DNA from: a bacterium
GTDB lineage: Bacteria; UBA9089; JAHJRX01
Reading direction: 5' to 3'
NCBI GenBank assembly: GCA_030017825.1
Contig: JASEGW010000008.1
Location: forward strand, 1 to 24,785
DNA: 24,785 nucleotides
Position numbers and translations under genes: made by a program. The notes beneath the pieces were generated by a model. That model was not told the origin of the DNA and searched no databases. It saw only the letters and a program-made list of their open reading frames with translations. Below, piece by piece: positions 1 through 7,213 of the stretch (positions within the stretch are counted from its first letter, which is position 1; each line of letters opens with the position of its first letter).

Positions 1-521
1 AAAGGAATTATAGCATTTTTGTAAAATAACTGATTTATTTCGCAGTAAGTCTAATGGAGTAATCATAACAGCATACTTATATTCTTTTATCTGTTCAGCC
101 ATATTGTATATGTATTCATCATGCTCTCCTCTAATTACCTCATCAGCATAAGCTTTGGTAGATTTATCTCCAGTTGTAGGAAGAGACCAAGCCATAACCC
201 ATACAATATTCTTTTCAGCTAATCTGTCTGCGAAATTAGGTTCACTTTCAGGATAATCTTGAGGTTTGTTTAATGTATTTGGCCACCAATTGTGCCTGTA
301 ATAAATTGCTGCCTTTTTTCTGATTTATCTTTAAAGCTCTCTATATCGGCTAGCCTTCCAGCGCTACTCATATAAAGACCAACATATACCCCGCTATCAG
401 GTGCTTTTATCTTTTTGCTCTTCTCTAAGGCAATAACATTTGTTATATTTTGGCCATATATTATCAAAAATGTAGTTATAATTAAAAATAGTCTGAACAT
501 TTTACTTAGATTTAACTCCAT
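1..521 (-). pseudogene. Secreted GH26-like glycoside hydrolase, frameshifted and cut by the window edge
   Basis: The reading frame from the ATG at 519-521 (or 498-500) opens with a hydrophobic signal-peptide-like stretch (MFRLFLIITTFLIIYG). It continues as a mature region, GVYVGLYMSSAGRLADIESFKDKSEK, then runs into a stop at 270-272. The adjacent frame continues without a stop from about 313 to position 1 and reads YYRHNWWPN, then WVMAWSLP, then EHDEYIYNMAEQIKEYKYAVMI. This pattern (GxYxG start, aromatic W-rich strand, G/ExxDxYIxxxA, then a VMI strand) resembles GH26 family beta-mannanase-like enzymes. One extra A in the minus-strand A6 tract (T6 at 314-319) joins the frames as SEKKAAIYYRHNWWPN. 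The gene is therefore a pseudogene, a phase-variable gene or a sequencing error. The expected acid/base region (RFxHExNG in the family) is not seen; after VMI the sequence reads TPLDLLRNK, so a second lesion is possible. Family assignment is moderate. Confidence 0.5.
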
Positions 522-955
522 TAGAATTTAGCTCCATTGCCGTTATTTGTTAAGTTATACTTTTTCAGCACACGCTCCACAGTTTTGGCAGAAATCTCAA
601 TAATACCCTCTTTTTTTAGCTCTTGGGCAATTGTGTATATATTCTTCCCATTTTTTCCTTTATTTTTTCTTTTTACAATAATTATCTCTTCTATTTCTTT
701 GTTTATTTTGTGAGGCTTCTTGGGACCGCCCCTTCTATTCATCAATCCCACAATTCCTTCTTCTTCAAATCTCTTCTTAAAATGATAAAATCTTTCTCGG
801 GAATAATTGTATTTTACGCATATTTCGCTTATTGATTTCCCGCTAGTAATACTTTCTCGTAGCATTTCGTATCTTATTTGAACTAAATCTTGGAGTTTAA
901 AAAATTGCTCCTTATCTTTACTTTTTGCAATTTCTGATACCTTCCCGTTAGCCAT
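521..955 (-). CDS. HTH protein resembling the N-terminal part of an IS481/IS3-type transposase
   Basis: The 144-residue product has two DNA-binding-like segments. The first is a helix-turn-helix at about residues 35-70 (ISEICVKYNYSRERFYHFKKRFEEEG), followed by GLMNRRGGPKKPHKI, typical of the linker after HTH_28/29 domains. The second is a winged-helix-like segment at about 85-138 (IYTIAQELKKEG...ISAKTVERVLKKYNL), as in IS481-like transposases. No DDE catalytic domain follows; the next reading frame is a secreted protein. It is either a remnant of an insertion sequence or a domesticated stand-alone DNA-binding protein. A good Shine-Dalgarno (GGAGGTGAG) and a near-consensus promoter precede it, so it looks expressed. 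Its stop codon overlaps the ATG at 519-521 of the downstream gene (TAATG), suggesting translational coupling. The role is not known. Confidence 0.6.
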   Translation of the reverse strand: MANGKVSEIAKSKDKEQFFKLQDLVQIRYEMLRESITSGKSISEICVKYNYSRERFYHFKKRFEEEGIVGLMNRRGGPKKPHKINKEIEEIIIVKRKNKGKNGKNIYTIAQELKKEGIIEISAKTVERVLKKYNLTNNGNGAKF

Positions 956-983
956 TTTACCCTCACCTCCATATCTTGTTCAA

Positions 984-1012
984 ATTATGACATGAGGTCT
1001 GTTTTTTGTCAA
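984..1012 (-). promoter_or_regulatory. Strong sigma70-type promoter for the HTH gene
   Basis: Read on the minus strand: TTGACA (1007-1012), a 17-bp spacer, then CATAAT (984-989), followed about 20 nt later by the GGAGGTGAG ribosome-binding site and the ATG at 955. The -35 is perfect and the -10 matches five of six consensus bases. Confidence 0.7.
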
Positions 1013-1446
1013 GTATTATTTGTCTCTTATTGTTATTTTTTTCTTGCTATATAAGGAATTATAAGATTACTTTAATATTATTCATATTGACGATAAATGG
1101 ATAAAATTGTTTCATATTTCCTATCATTTTTGTCTATAATTATTTATCGACAAAAGCAATAAATAATTAATTAATACCTATTTGTAAAATCATCTCATGC
1201 TTAATAGAGTCTAATTATGACAAATAAAGAATAAAAGCTAAACCTTGCTTTCTTCTCCATTTCTCCTTTTTTGATATAAATAATAAATTTTGTGGAAAAA
1301 TTGGTAGGATAGAAGCAATAACCTTGATAAGTTACTTTAAGAAAAATTGGACCATGTCAAGAGCAGTGGAAAAAGGGTAGAGGTTAGAGGATGGAGGTAT
1401 CCTGCATAAGAGTATCTTTTTTTAAAAAAAGTATAACTGTTAATCG

Positions 1447-1485
1447 GTAATGTCAAGAATTTTGTGTAAATTCTTGACATTACCT
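1447..1485. repeat. Perfect 16-bp inverted repeat (hairpin)
   Basis: Left arm GGTAATGTCAAGAATT (1447-1462), 7-nt loop, right arm AATTCTTGACATTACC (1470-1485); all 16 positions pair. No T-tract follows, so it is not a standard terminator. The arms resemble the abutted terminal inverted repeats of a lost insertion sequence (IS256-like ends have comparable ...TGTCAAGAAxTTTxxxTAA sequences), but this comparison is from memory. An operator is the alternative. Confidence 0.65.
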
Positions 1486-1500
1486 AATGCTAAAAATATC

Positions 1501-1529
1501 TTGCTTTTAAATCTTCCTTATGCTATATT
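1501..1529 (+). promoter_or_regulatory. Probable promoter of the tmk operon (extended -10)
   Basis: TTGCTT (1501-1506), 17-bp spacer, TATATT (1524-1529) preceded by TG (extended -10, TATGCTATATTAA). The same 13-base -10 region recurs in the promoter of the first RmlD gene (16816-16826 area). The start codon at 1662 would leave a leader of about 125 nt. Confidence 0.55.
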
Positions 1530-1661
1530 AATCCAAATTTTGTAATTAAGCTACAAATATTATAAGGTTTTGGAATCAAGAGTTAAAGAGAATTCTATGT
1601 GTTCCATGGTTTTTCAAATATATTTTTTGGGATTAATCCTCAAAATAAATTTGGTATTCTT

Positions 1662-2333
1662 ATGAAAAATGGATTATTAATAACCTTAGAGGGTCCTGAA
1701 GGTTGTGGCAAAACTACTCAATGCAAATTGTTGTATGACTATTTAAAGCAGAAGAAATATTCTGTTATAAAAACAAGAGAGCCTGGAGGCACTCTACTTG
1801 GAGAAAATATTCGAAATATTTTACTAAACCCTGACTATAAGAATATTGATATTCTTTGCGAACTTTTTTTATACAATGCAGCTAGAGCTCAACTTTTAAA
1901 GGAAATAATAAAACCATCCCTAAAATCTGGAAAGATTATAATTTGCGATAGATTTTTTGATGCTACTTTAGCTTACCAGGGTTATGGTCGAGATATTCCA
2001 AAAAATATTATTTATTCTTTGGACAAAATAATTTTAAGAAAAATACTGCCTGATTTAACCATAGTATTTGATATTGATCCCGAGGATGGTCTAAAAAGAG
2101 CTCTAAAAACTAAAGACAATAAAATAGGTGACCGCTTGGAACAAGAAAGCCTTTATTTTCACCAAAAAGTCCGAGAAGGTTATTTAAGTATCGCTAAGTC
2201 TGCTCCGAAAAGAACAAAACTTATTCCAAGTAGTCAAAGTATTGAAAAAATACACAAAATAGTTTGCACTTATGTAGAAAAACTATTAGCTAAAAAAGTC
2301 AAAGAGGAGTTTGGCCTTATAAATGAAAACTAA
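1662..2333 (+). CDS. tmk: Thymidylate kinase
   Basis: Phosphorylates dTMP to dTDP with ATP in the cytoplasm, an essential step to dTTP. From the ATG at 1662 the protein is 223 residues, close to the usual 205-215. It begins MKNGLLITLEGPEGCGKTTQ, with the P-loop GxxGxGKTT at residues 11-19. REPGG and GExIR follow, then the DR(F)FDATLAYQGYGR substrate motif and a LID-like segment KTKDNKIGDRLEQE before FHQKVREGYL. An in-frame ATG at 1599 would add 21 residues (MFHGFSNIFFGINPQ...) not seen in the family, and neither start has a strong ribosome-binding site, so the family-consistent start is chosen. It is the first gene of the tmk-yaaR-holB-ricT-metG run, and its 3' end overlaps yaaR by 11 bp. Confidence 0.95.
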   Translation: MKNGLLITLEGPEGCGKTTQCKLLYDYLKQKKYSVIKTREPGGTLLGENIRNILLNPDYKNIDILCELFLYNAARAQLLKEIIKPSLKSGKIIICDRFFDATLAYQGYGRDIPKNIIYSLDKIILRKILPDLTIVFDIDPEDGLKRALKTKDNKIGDRLEQESLYFHQKVREGYLSIAKSAPKRTKLIPSSQSIEKIHKIVCTYVEKLLAKKVKEEFGLINEN

Positions 2334-2784
2334 AAAAGTTTCTGGTAGCTTTTCTCATAAAGACTCTTCTTCTGTAAAAAGGGGTTCTGAAAAAGCCTCA
2401 GTAAAAAACACTAAATTTACTCCTTTTGTAGAAGAATTAGAGTCTATAGCTATAGCAGGAAGAAAAAAACATTTAGACCAACTACTAACCTCTTTAGATC
2501 GTCAGGCAAAAATATTTATTGAAAAGCCTATTTATGAAAACTTATTAACCTACAAAGAGCTAGTTCAGACTTTTATGAAAGAAACTATAGATAAAAGCTA
2601 TGAAGTTAAAGAACGGGTTAGTCGCCGTAGCCTTGAAAAACAAAAAATATACTTCATAGTTGAAAAAGTAAATAAAGACTTAGAATATTTAACAGAGAAA
2701 ATACTATCAAACCATTCTGAAACTATAAATTTAATAGCAAAAATGGATGAAATTCGGGGATTGCTTTTAGATTTATACCATTAA
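2323..2784 (+). CDS. yaaR: YaaR-like protein (DUF327)
   Basis: A 153-residue, mostly helical cytoplasmic protein. A basic, Ser-rich N-terminus (residues 1-30) is followed by a helical domain with the YaaR pattern: FVEELESIA, LDRQAKIFIEKPIYENLLTYKELVQTFM, then IYFIVEKVNKDLEYLTEKIL and a C-terminal DEIRGLLLDLYH. YaaR (DUF327) lies between tmk and holB in Bacillus and relatives, the same position as here; its biochemical function is not established. It overlaps tmk by 11 bp, with GAGGAG of the tmk 3' end as its ribosome-binding site. Downstream, a mobile repeat (2789-2896) begins 4 bp after the stop codon. Confidence 0.85.
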   Translation: MKTKKVSGSFSHKDSSSVKRGSEKASVKNTKFTPFVEELESIAIAGRKKHLDQLLTSLDRQAKIFIEKPIYENLLTYKELVQTFMKETIDKSYEVKERVSRRSLEKQKIYFIVEKVNKDLEYLTEKILSNHSETINLIAKMDEIRGLLLDLYH

Positions 2785-2788
2785 TAAA

Positions 2789-2896
2789 TAACCTGAATTC
2801 GATTTAAATATAAGTTTAAGAATTAATATTTCTTCGCTAAATTGAAATTTTAAACTTAAAATAAAGGAACATATTCTTATGTCGAACTCAGGTTAA
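2789..2896 (-). repeat. Miniature palindromic-ended repeat, copy A
   Basis: A 108-bp element whose reverse complement matches 9782-9890 at all but about five positions. Ends are imperfect inverted repeats (TAACCTGAATTCGA at one end, TCGAACTCAGGTTAA at the other). A second internal inverted pair (TAAGTTTAA / TTAAACTTA) lies inside. The core CCTGAA...CTCAGG is bordered by (A/T)TAA and TTAA, so TTAA may be a target duplication or part of the end. No coding capacity. It sits between yaaR and holB. Strand is set relative to copy C. Confidence 0.85.
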
Positions 2897-3018
2897 ATAG
2901 TAAGCGGTTATCAGTTTTTAGGTATTAGCTAATATCAGAAGCTATATGTCAAAAGTCAGGGAGGTCGAAAGACAGAAGAAAGCAATGGTTTTTTATATTA
3001 AATTCAGGCTAACATAAT

Positions 3019-3963
3019 ATGACTTGGGAAAAAATAAAAGGACAAGAAAAAGCTATAGAAATTTTGCAAGCTGATATAGAAAGCAGTAGAGTTACCCATG
3101 CTTACATATTCTCTGGTATAGAAGGCATAGGTAAAGAATTAGCCGCTTTTGAGTTTATCAAAGCTTTAAATTGTGAAAACTCTTATGCAAATATTTGTTG
3201 CGAAAGTTGTACTACCTGTAATAAAATAAATAAAAAAACACATCCAGAAGTTAATATAGTTGCTCCTCAAGATAATATTATTTCTATTGACCAGATCCGA
3301 GATCTCCAAAAAGATCTGATATTAAAGCCCTTAGGCATTAAGGTAAAATGCTTTATCATAGAAGAATCTGAAAAGCTAACTTTAGAAAGTAGCAACTGCT
3401 TTTTAAAAAGCTTGGAAGAACCACCAGACAAAGTAGTTTTTATTCTTATAGCAAATAAAAAATCTTCTCTTCTGCCAACTATCACTTCTAGATGTAAAGA
3501 AATAAAATTTACTCCACTTTCTTATAATCTTCAAAAAGAGATCTTTAAAAGTTGGCAGTTGGAAGAAAATACCATAAATATTTTAATAGATTTTTGTGAA
3601 GGTAGTCCTGGAAAAGCTAAAAAATACTTAAGTTATAACATCCAATATTGGTTTACCCGTGTAACAACTTGGATATCAAAATTAAGTAAAACAAACTCGG
3701 AAGATTGCTATCAAATCTGTCAAGAATTTACGTCTATTAATAACCAAGAATTAACTTCAATAATATTAGATTTATTTATCTACTATTTTGGTCTTTGCAT
3801 ATTAAAGCCAGAAAATAATTCTTTTTCTTTGAATAATACTATTCTTAAAAAGCTTATTGCCTTAGTTCAACAAACCAAACAAAATATTTCTCAAAGAATA
3901 AACTTATCACTTGCTTTAGAAGTTATGCTGCTGAATATTATGGAGGCAAAATATGAACAATAA
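3019..3963 (+). CDS. holB: DNA polymerase III delta' subunit
   Basis: Clamp-loader subunit that works with the tau/gamma and delta subunits to load the sliding clamp. The 314-residue protein opens MTWEKIKGQEKAIEILQADI, the usual start of the family. It has a P-loop-like GIEGIGKE (residues 33-40), a zinc-binding module C52-x8-C61-x2-C64-x2-C67, LEEPP in the sensor region, and the SRC motif (TSRCKEIKF). The ATG at 3019 has no clear Shine-Dalgarno, and 234 bp including the repeat at 2789-2896 separate it from yaaR, although these genes are normally tightly packed. The repeat may therefore have entered the operon. The 3' end overlaps ricT by 11 bp. Confidence 0.93.
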   Translation: MTWEKIKGQEKAIEILQADIESSRVTHAYIFSGIEGIGKELAAFEFIKALNCENSYANICCESCTTCNKINKKTHPEVNIVAPQDNIISIDQIRDLQKDLILKPLGIKVKCFIIEESEKLTLESSNCFLKSLEEPPDKVVFILIANKKSSLLPTITSRCKEIKFTPLSYNLQKEIFKSWQLEENTINILIDFCEGSPGKAKKYLSYNIQYWFTRVTTWISKLSKTNSEDCYQICQEFTSINNQELTSIILDLFIYYFGLCILKPENNSFSLNNTILKKLIALVQQTKQNISQRINLSLALEVMLLNIMEAKYEQ

Positions 3964-4774
3964 TGTAGAAATTAAATTTCCTTATGAAGATAAATTTTAT
4001 CCTTATTTTAATCCTGATTTAGAGTTAAAAAGAGGAGACCTCTGTATTGTGGAAACTGAAAGAGGCGTTGATTGTGCTGAAATAATATCTATCATAAACT
4101 TAGACGATAAACCCCACCCAACAAAACCTCTTTTGAAGATAATTCGAAAAATTACTCCCGAGGATTTAAAACAAATAAAAAGCAATTGTGAAGAAGCTAA
4201 AGAAATCTATAAAGTATGTTCAAAAAAAATTCAAGATCGGGATCTCCCTATGAAACTAGTTAAAGTACACCCTACTTTTGATATGAGTAAAATAAATTTC
4301 TATTTTACAGCTAGTGCAAGAATTGACTTTCGAGAGTTAGTTAGAGATTTGGCTCATATTTATAAAACTAGAATTGAGCTTCATCAAATAGGAGTTAGAG
4401 ACGAAGCCAAGATATTTGGTGGATTTGGATGGTGTGGCCGAAAATTATGTTGTTCTTCTTTCCTTTCTAATTTTGATTCTGTTTCTATAAAAATGGCTAA
4501 AGAACAAAATTTAATTTTAACTCCCAGTAAAATTTCTGGAATCTGTGGACGCCTTATGTGTTGCTTGGCATATGAATACGATACATACGTCCAACTAAAA
4601 AAAGACATGCCTTCTAAAGGAGTTCTTGTAAGCACCCCCAAGGGTAAAGGTAAAATTACTTTGCAAAATCCTATTAAAAATTCAGTTTATGTAAAATTAG
4701 TAGAAAGTGAACAAGAATTAGAAATATTAATGGAAAATGTAATTATTATTAAGGAAGAGAATTTAAAACAATAA
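3953..4774 (+). CDS. ricT: PSP1-domain protein RicT/YaaT
   Basis: 273 residues with the PSP1 fold. In Bacillus, RicT (YaaT) forms a Y-complex with RicA and RicF that binds Fe-S clusters and influences RNase Y processing, sporulation and competence. The start, KFPYEDKFYPYFNPDLELKRGDLCIVETERG, is typical. Six cysteines in two C-x4-CC clusters stand out: C161/C166/C167 in FGGFGWCGRKLCC and C198/C203/C204 in GICGRLMCC, matching the conserved cysteines of the family. The gene starts inside the end of holB with a good GGAGG ribosome-binding site 7 nt before the ATG, so the two are probably co-translated. No ricA or ricF homologue is in this window. Confidence 0.9.
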   Translation: MNNNVEIKFPYEDKFYPYFNPDLELKRGDLCIVETERGVDCAEIISIINLDDKPHPTKPLLKIIRKITPEDLKQIKSNCEEAKEIYKVCSKKIQDRDLPMKLVKVHPTFDMSKINFYFTASARIDFRELVRDLAHIYKTRIELHQIGVRDEAKIFGGFGWCGRKLCCSSFLSNFDSVSIKMAKEQNLILTPSKISGICGRLMCCLAYEYDTYVQLKKDMPSKGVLVSTPKGKGKITLQNPIKNSVYVKLVESEQELEILMENVIIIKEENLKQ

Positions 4775-4791
4775 AAAGGAAAAGAATAATC

Positions 4792-6324
4792 ATGACCTCT
4801 AATAAATTTTATATTACTACTCCTTTGTATTATGTAAATGACCTTCCTCATATTGGACATTCTTATACTAATATTGCCGTAGATACTTTGGCTCGATATA
4901 AAAAATTATCTGGATATGATGTATTTTTACTTACCGGTACTGATGAGCATGGTCAAAAAGTTGAAAGAGCAGCCTTAGACAATAACGAAAATCCTCAAGA
5001 ATTAGCTGACCGAGTAGTAGTAAAATTTAAAGATTTATGGAAGTGTTTGAATATAAACTATAATTACTTTATACGCACTACAGAAAAAAAACATATTCAA
5101 GCAGTGCAAGGTTTATTTTTAAAGCTTTTTCAAAAAGGTGATATTTATTTAGGTAAATATGAAGGTTGGTATTGTACTCCTTGTGAAACCTATTTGACCG
5201 AAAAACAACTAATAGACTCTAAGAACTGTCCTTCTTGTGGCAGAACTACAGAATGGTTAGCTGAAGAAAGCTACTTTTTTAAGATGTCTAAATATGAAGA
5301 TAGGCTCTTAAAGCACATTGAAGATAATCCTACTTTTATTCAACCTGAAACCAAAAAAAATGAAATCATTAACATAATAAAAAGTGGTTTAAAAGACCTC
5401 AGTATTACCCGCACTTCTTTTGAGTGGGGAGTAAGAGTGCCCCTCAACAAAGATAGCCACCATGTAATATATGTATGGTTTGACGCTCTGCTAAACTATA
5501 TTACAGGCATTGGATACTTTTCAGATGAGGAAAATTTTAAAAAATATTGGCCAACTGATGTCCATATTATTGGAAAAGATATTTTAAAATTCCATGCTAT
5601 AATTTGGCCTACCATCCTTATGGCAGCTGATATCGAACTACCAAAGAAAATTTTTGCTCATGGTTGGTGGACCGTTGATGGAAAAAAAATGTCTAAATCT
5701 TTAGGCAATGTAGTAGATCCTTATCAGGTTATAAATAAAGTAGGAGTTGATGTTTATAGATATTTTCTCTTAAGAGAAGTTCCTTTCGGTTTAGATGGCA
5801 ATTTTTCTTATCAGTCATTAATCAATCGTTTAAATAGTGATTTAGCAAATGACTTGGGTAATTTATTTTCTCGCACTCTTACTATGGTGGAAAAATACTT
5901 TCAAGGTCTGGTGCCCAAACCTTGCAAAGAAGATGATAAAGAGCTAAGAGTATTAGCTTCAGAGGTCATCAAAAGCATAGATATAAATATGAATAATCTA
6001 AACTTTAGCCAAGCTCTTGACAATATCTGGAGTTTAATCCAATATTGCAACAAGTTCATTGATACGGAAGCTCCTTGGAAATTAGCTAAAGATCCTAAAG
6101 CTAAAGATAGATTGGCTACTGTAATTTATAATCTATTAGAAGGCTTACGTTTTATTAGCATTCTAATAAATCCCTTTATGCCTGAAACTTCAAAAAAGAT
6201 GTATAAGCAATTAGGTATTGAAGTAAATGCAGAATTACAAAACCTAAAATCTATCAAGCATTGGGGAGGCATAATGCCGAATGCAAAAATTTCTAAAATG
6301 GAAAATTTATTTCCTAGAATTTAA
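4792..6324 (+). CDS. metG: Methionyl-tRNA synthetase
   Basis: Charges tRNA-Met with methionine in the cytoplasm. The 510-residue class I synthetase has HIGH at residues 20-23 (DLPHIGHSYTNI), GTDEHG at 49-54, one zinc knuckle C128-x2-C131...C146-x2-C149, WFDALLNYI, a KMSKS loop at 299-303 (GKKMSKSLGNVVDP), and an anticodon-binding helical domain. It stops after the anticodon-binding domain, so the C-terminal Trbp111-like tRNA-binding domain seen in many orthologues is absent; shorter forms without it are known. A purine-rich AAAAGGAAAAG precedes the ATG, 17 bp after ricT. No terminator is evident after it; the next gene has its own promoter. Confidence 0.96.
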   Translation: MTSNKFYITTPLYYVNDLPHIGHSYTNIAVDTLARYKKLSGYDVFLLTGTDEHGQKVERAALDNNENPQELADRVVVKFKDLWKCLNINYNYFIRTTEKKHIQAVQGLFLKLFQKGDIYLGKYEGWYCTPCETYLTEKQLIDSKNCPSCGRTTEWLAEESYFFKMSKYEDRLLKHIEDNPTFIQPETKKNEIINIIKSGLKDLSITRTSFEWGVRVPLNKDSHHVIYVWFDALLNYITGIGYFSDEENFKKYWPTDVHIIGKDILKFHAIIWPTILMAADIELPKKIFAHGWWTVDGKKMSKSLGNVVDPYQVINKVGVDVYRYFLLREVPFGLDGNFSYQSLINRLNSDLANDLGNLFSRTLTMVEKYFQGLVPKPCKEDDKELRVLASEVIKSIDINMNNLNFSQALDNIWSLIQYCNKFIDTEAPWKLAKDPKAKDRLATVIYNLLEGLRFISILINPFMPETSKKMYKQLGIEVNAELQNLKSIKHWGGIMPNAKISKMENLFPRI

Positions 6325-6389
6325 GCCAATCATTTAGCATAAGTGCAATAATACCAACAATATAATTCTAATAAAATAATCGGAAACTA

Positions 6390-6418
6390 TTGACAACAAG
6401 AAAATGATATGGTATAGT
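6390..6418 (+). promoter_or_regulatory. Near-consensus promoter of the charged unknown gene
   Basis: TTGACA (6390-6395), exactly 17 bp, TATAGT (6413-6418). A GGAGGG ribosome-binding site (6425-6430) lies 8 nt before the ATG at 6439, so the leader is very short. Confidence 0.75.
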
Positions 6419-6438
6419 ATAAATGGAGGGATAGGTGG

Positions 6439-6876
6439 ATGATTAACGGAGTAAATAGTGTGCCTTTATATCCAATATTCTTTAACAATCAAGTTCCTGT
6501 GCCTGATAAAGCACCTTTTGAAGATACCGAGGAAAAAGAAAGTCTTGCTGACATTACAGATAATTTTGGTCCCAAAGAACCAAAAGAAGTTACAACAAGC
6601 TTAATTGATTCCAATGAAAATAAGCAAAAAGAACTTGAAAAAATAAAAAAAGAGACCCCTCGGGAAGTAGTAGAAGAAAAAGAAAAGAAAGAAAAAAAGG
6701 ATCCCATACCTTCTTTAATGGAAATTATAGAAAGCAGATTAGAAGAAGAAAAAGAAGAAAAACCCATGGCTTATAGTGTTAAAACCATAAGAAAAGCTAT
6801 GGAAATCCCTCAGCAAAGTGTAGAAATTTTACTTCGAAAATTAGGTCTATATAAAAAAATAGATCTACTAATTTGA
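6439..6876 (+). CDS. Small highly charged protein of unknown function
   Basis: I do not recognise this 145-residue protein. Residues 1-25 are hydrophobic/proline-rich (NGVNSVPLYPIFFNNQVPVPD). Residues 26-110 are dominated by E and K (for example EKEKKEKKDP) and are likely disordered or coiled-coil. Residues 111-145 (YSVKTIRKAMEIPQQSVEILLRKLGLYKKIDLLI) look like a compact two- or three-helix domain, possibly HTH-like. There is no signal peptide or membrane segment. It is flanked by a strong promoter (6390-6418) and a clean intrinsic terminator (6908-6932), making an independent unit between metG and tatD, which are usually neighbours. The coding evidence is the strong ribosome-binding site, promoter and terminator rather than homology. 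The opposite strand also has an open frame, but only as a consequence of the GAA/AAA-rich codons. Confidence 0.7.
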   Translation: MINGVNSVPLYPIFFNNQVPVPDKAPFEDTEEKESLADITDNFGPKEPKEVTTSLIDSNENKQKELEKIKKETPREVVEEKEKKEKKDPIPSLMEIIESRLEEEKEEKPMAYSVKTIRKAMEIPQQSVEILLRKLGLYKKIDLLI

Positions 6877-6907
6877 TATTTAATAAGAATACTATATACT
6901 TTATGCT

Positions 6908-6932
6908 AAGCAGGGTAATACCCTGCTTTTTT
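6908..6932 (+). terminator. Intrinsic terminator
   Basis: AAGCAGGGT - AAT - ACCCTGCTT, a 9-bp perfect stem (6908-6916 with 6920-6928), followed by a T-run to 6932. It ends the single-gene unit starting at 6390. Confidence 0.9.
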
Positions 6933-7213
6933 AATCCATTTAATGGAAATTAACAGAAATTTATCACAAGGAAAGTTTTTTAAAATTTGTTAATATAACA
7001 ATAAATTTCAATAATCTCTATCAATTGTAACTTTTTCCTCATTTTGTTCTGCGATCTCTGTAGTTTAATCGCAGAATTTGGATAATTTTACAGAATACCT
7101 TTTTATGTGATTATAAAAACTCAAACGACCCACAATGGTGGGTATCCCGAGTGTAAAGTAAAATAAATAAAATTAATTAAAATTTTGCAGAAAATTCATA
7201 ATAACTTTATCTT
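6933..7213. other. Gene-free region upstream of tatD with two hairpins
   Basis: With the terminator this makes a 337-bp non-coding stretch. It contains a 9-bp inverted repeat TTCTGCGAT/ATCGCAGAA (7047-7055 with 7068-7076, 12-nt loop) and a small hairpin ACCCAC-AATG-GTGGGT (7128-7143). Neither is followed by a T-run. I recognise no riboswitch. The first repeat has the form of a protein-binding site; function is unknown. Confidence 0.5.

Larger units (their letters stand above)
956..1661. other. Gene-free intergenic region
   Basis: No credible coding frame on either strand. It holds the minus-strand promoter (984-1012), an imperfect 12-bp inverted repeat (1087-1098 with 1142-1153, 11 of 12 paired), a T7A7 palindrome around 1420, the perfect 16-bp inverted repeat at 1447-1485, and the tmk promoter (1501-1529). 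The middle (1160-1400) shows nothing I can name. Confidence 0.6.

Noticed and set aside
623..835. Open frame on the plus strand opposite the HTH gene
   Set aside because: Phe/Tyr-rich translation typical of the antisense of a Lys/Glu-rich gene; the minus-strand gene has a promoter, ribosome-binding site and HTH motifs.
521..955. A complete insertion sequence
   Set aside because: No DDE domain and no recognisable terminal repeats on both sides; only HTH segments are present.
985..1223. Direct repeat ATTATGACA at 985 and 1215
   Set aside because: Only nine bases long in A+T-rich DNA, one copy being part of a promoter; not above expectation.
1599..1661. Upstream start for tmk adding 21 residues
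   Set aside because: The extra residues do not match the family, which begins close to the P-loop; no ribosome-binding site.
6489..6767. Minus-strand frame opposite the charged gene
   Set aside because: Ser/Phe-rich low-complexity product is the mirror of GAA/AAA codons; promoter, ribosome-binding site and terminator all favour the plus strand.
7120..7155. Riboswitch upstream of the TatD fusion
   Set aside because: A small 6-bp hairpin only; none of the conserved blocks of known riboswitch classes could be matched.
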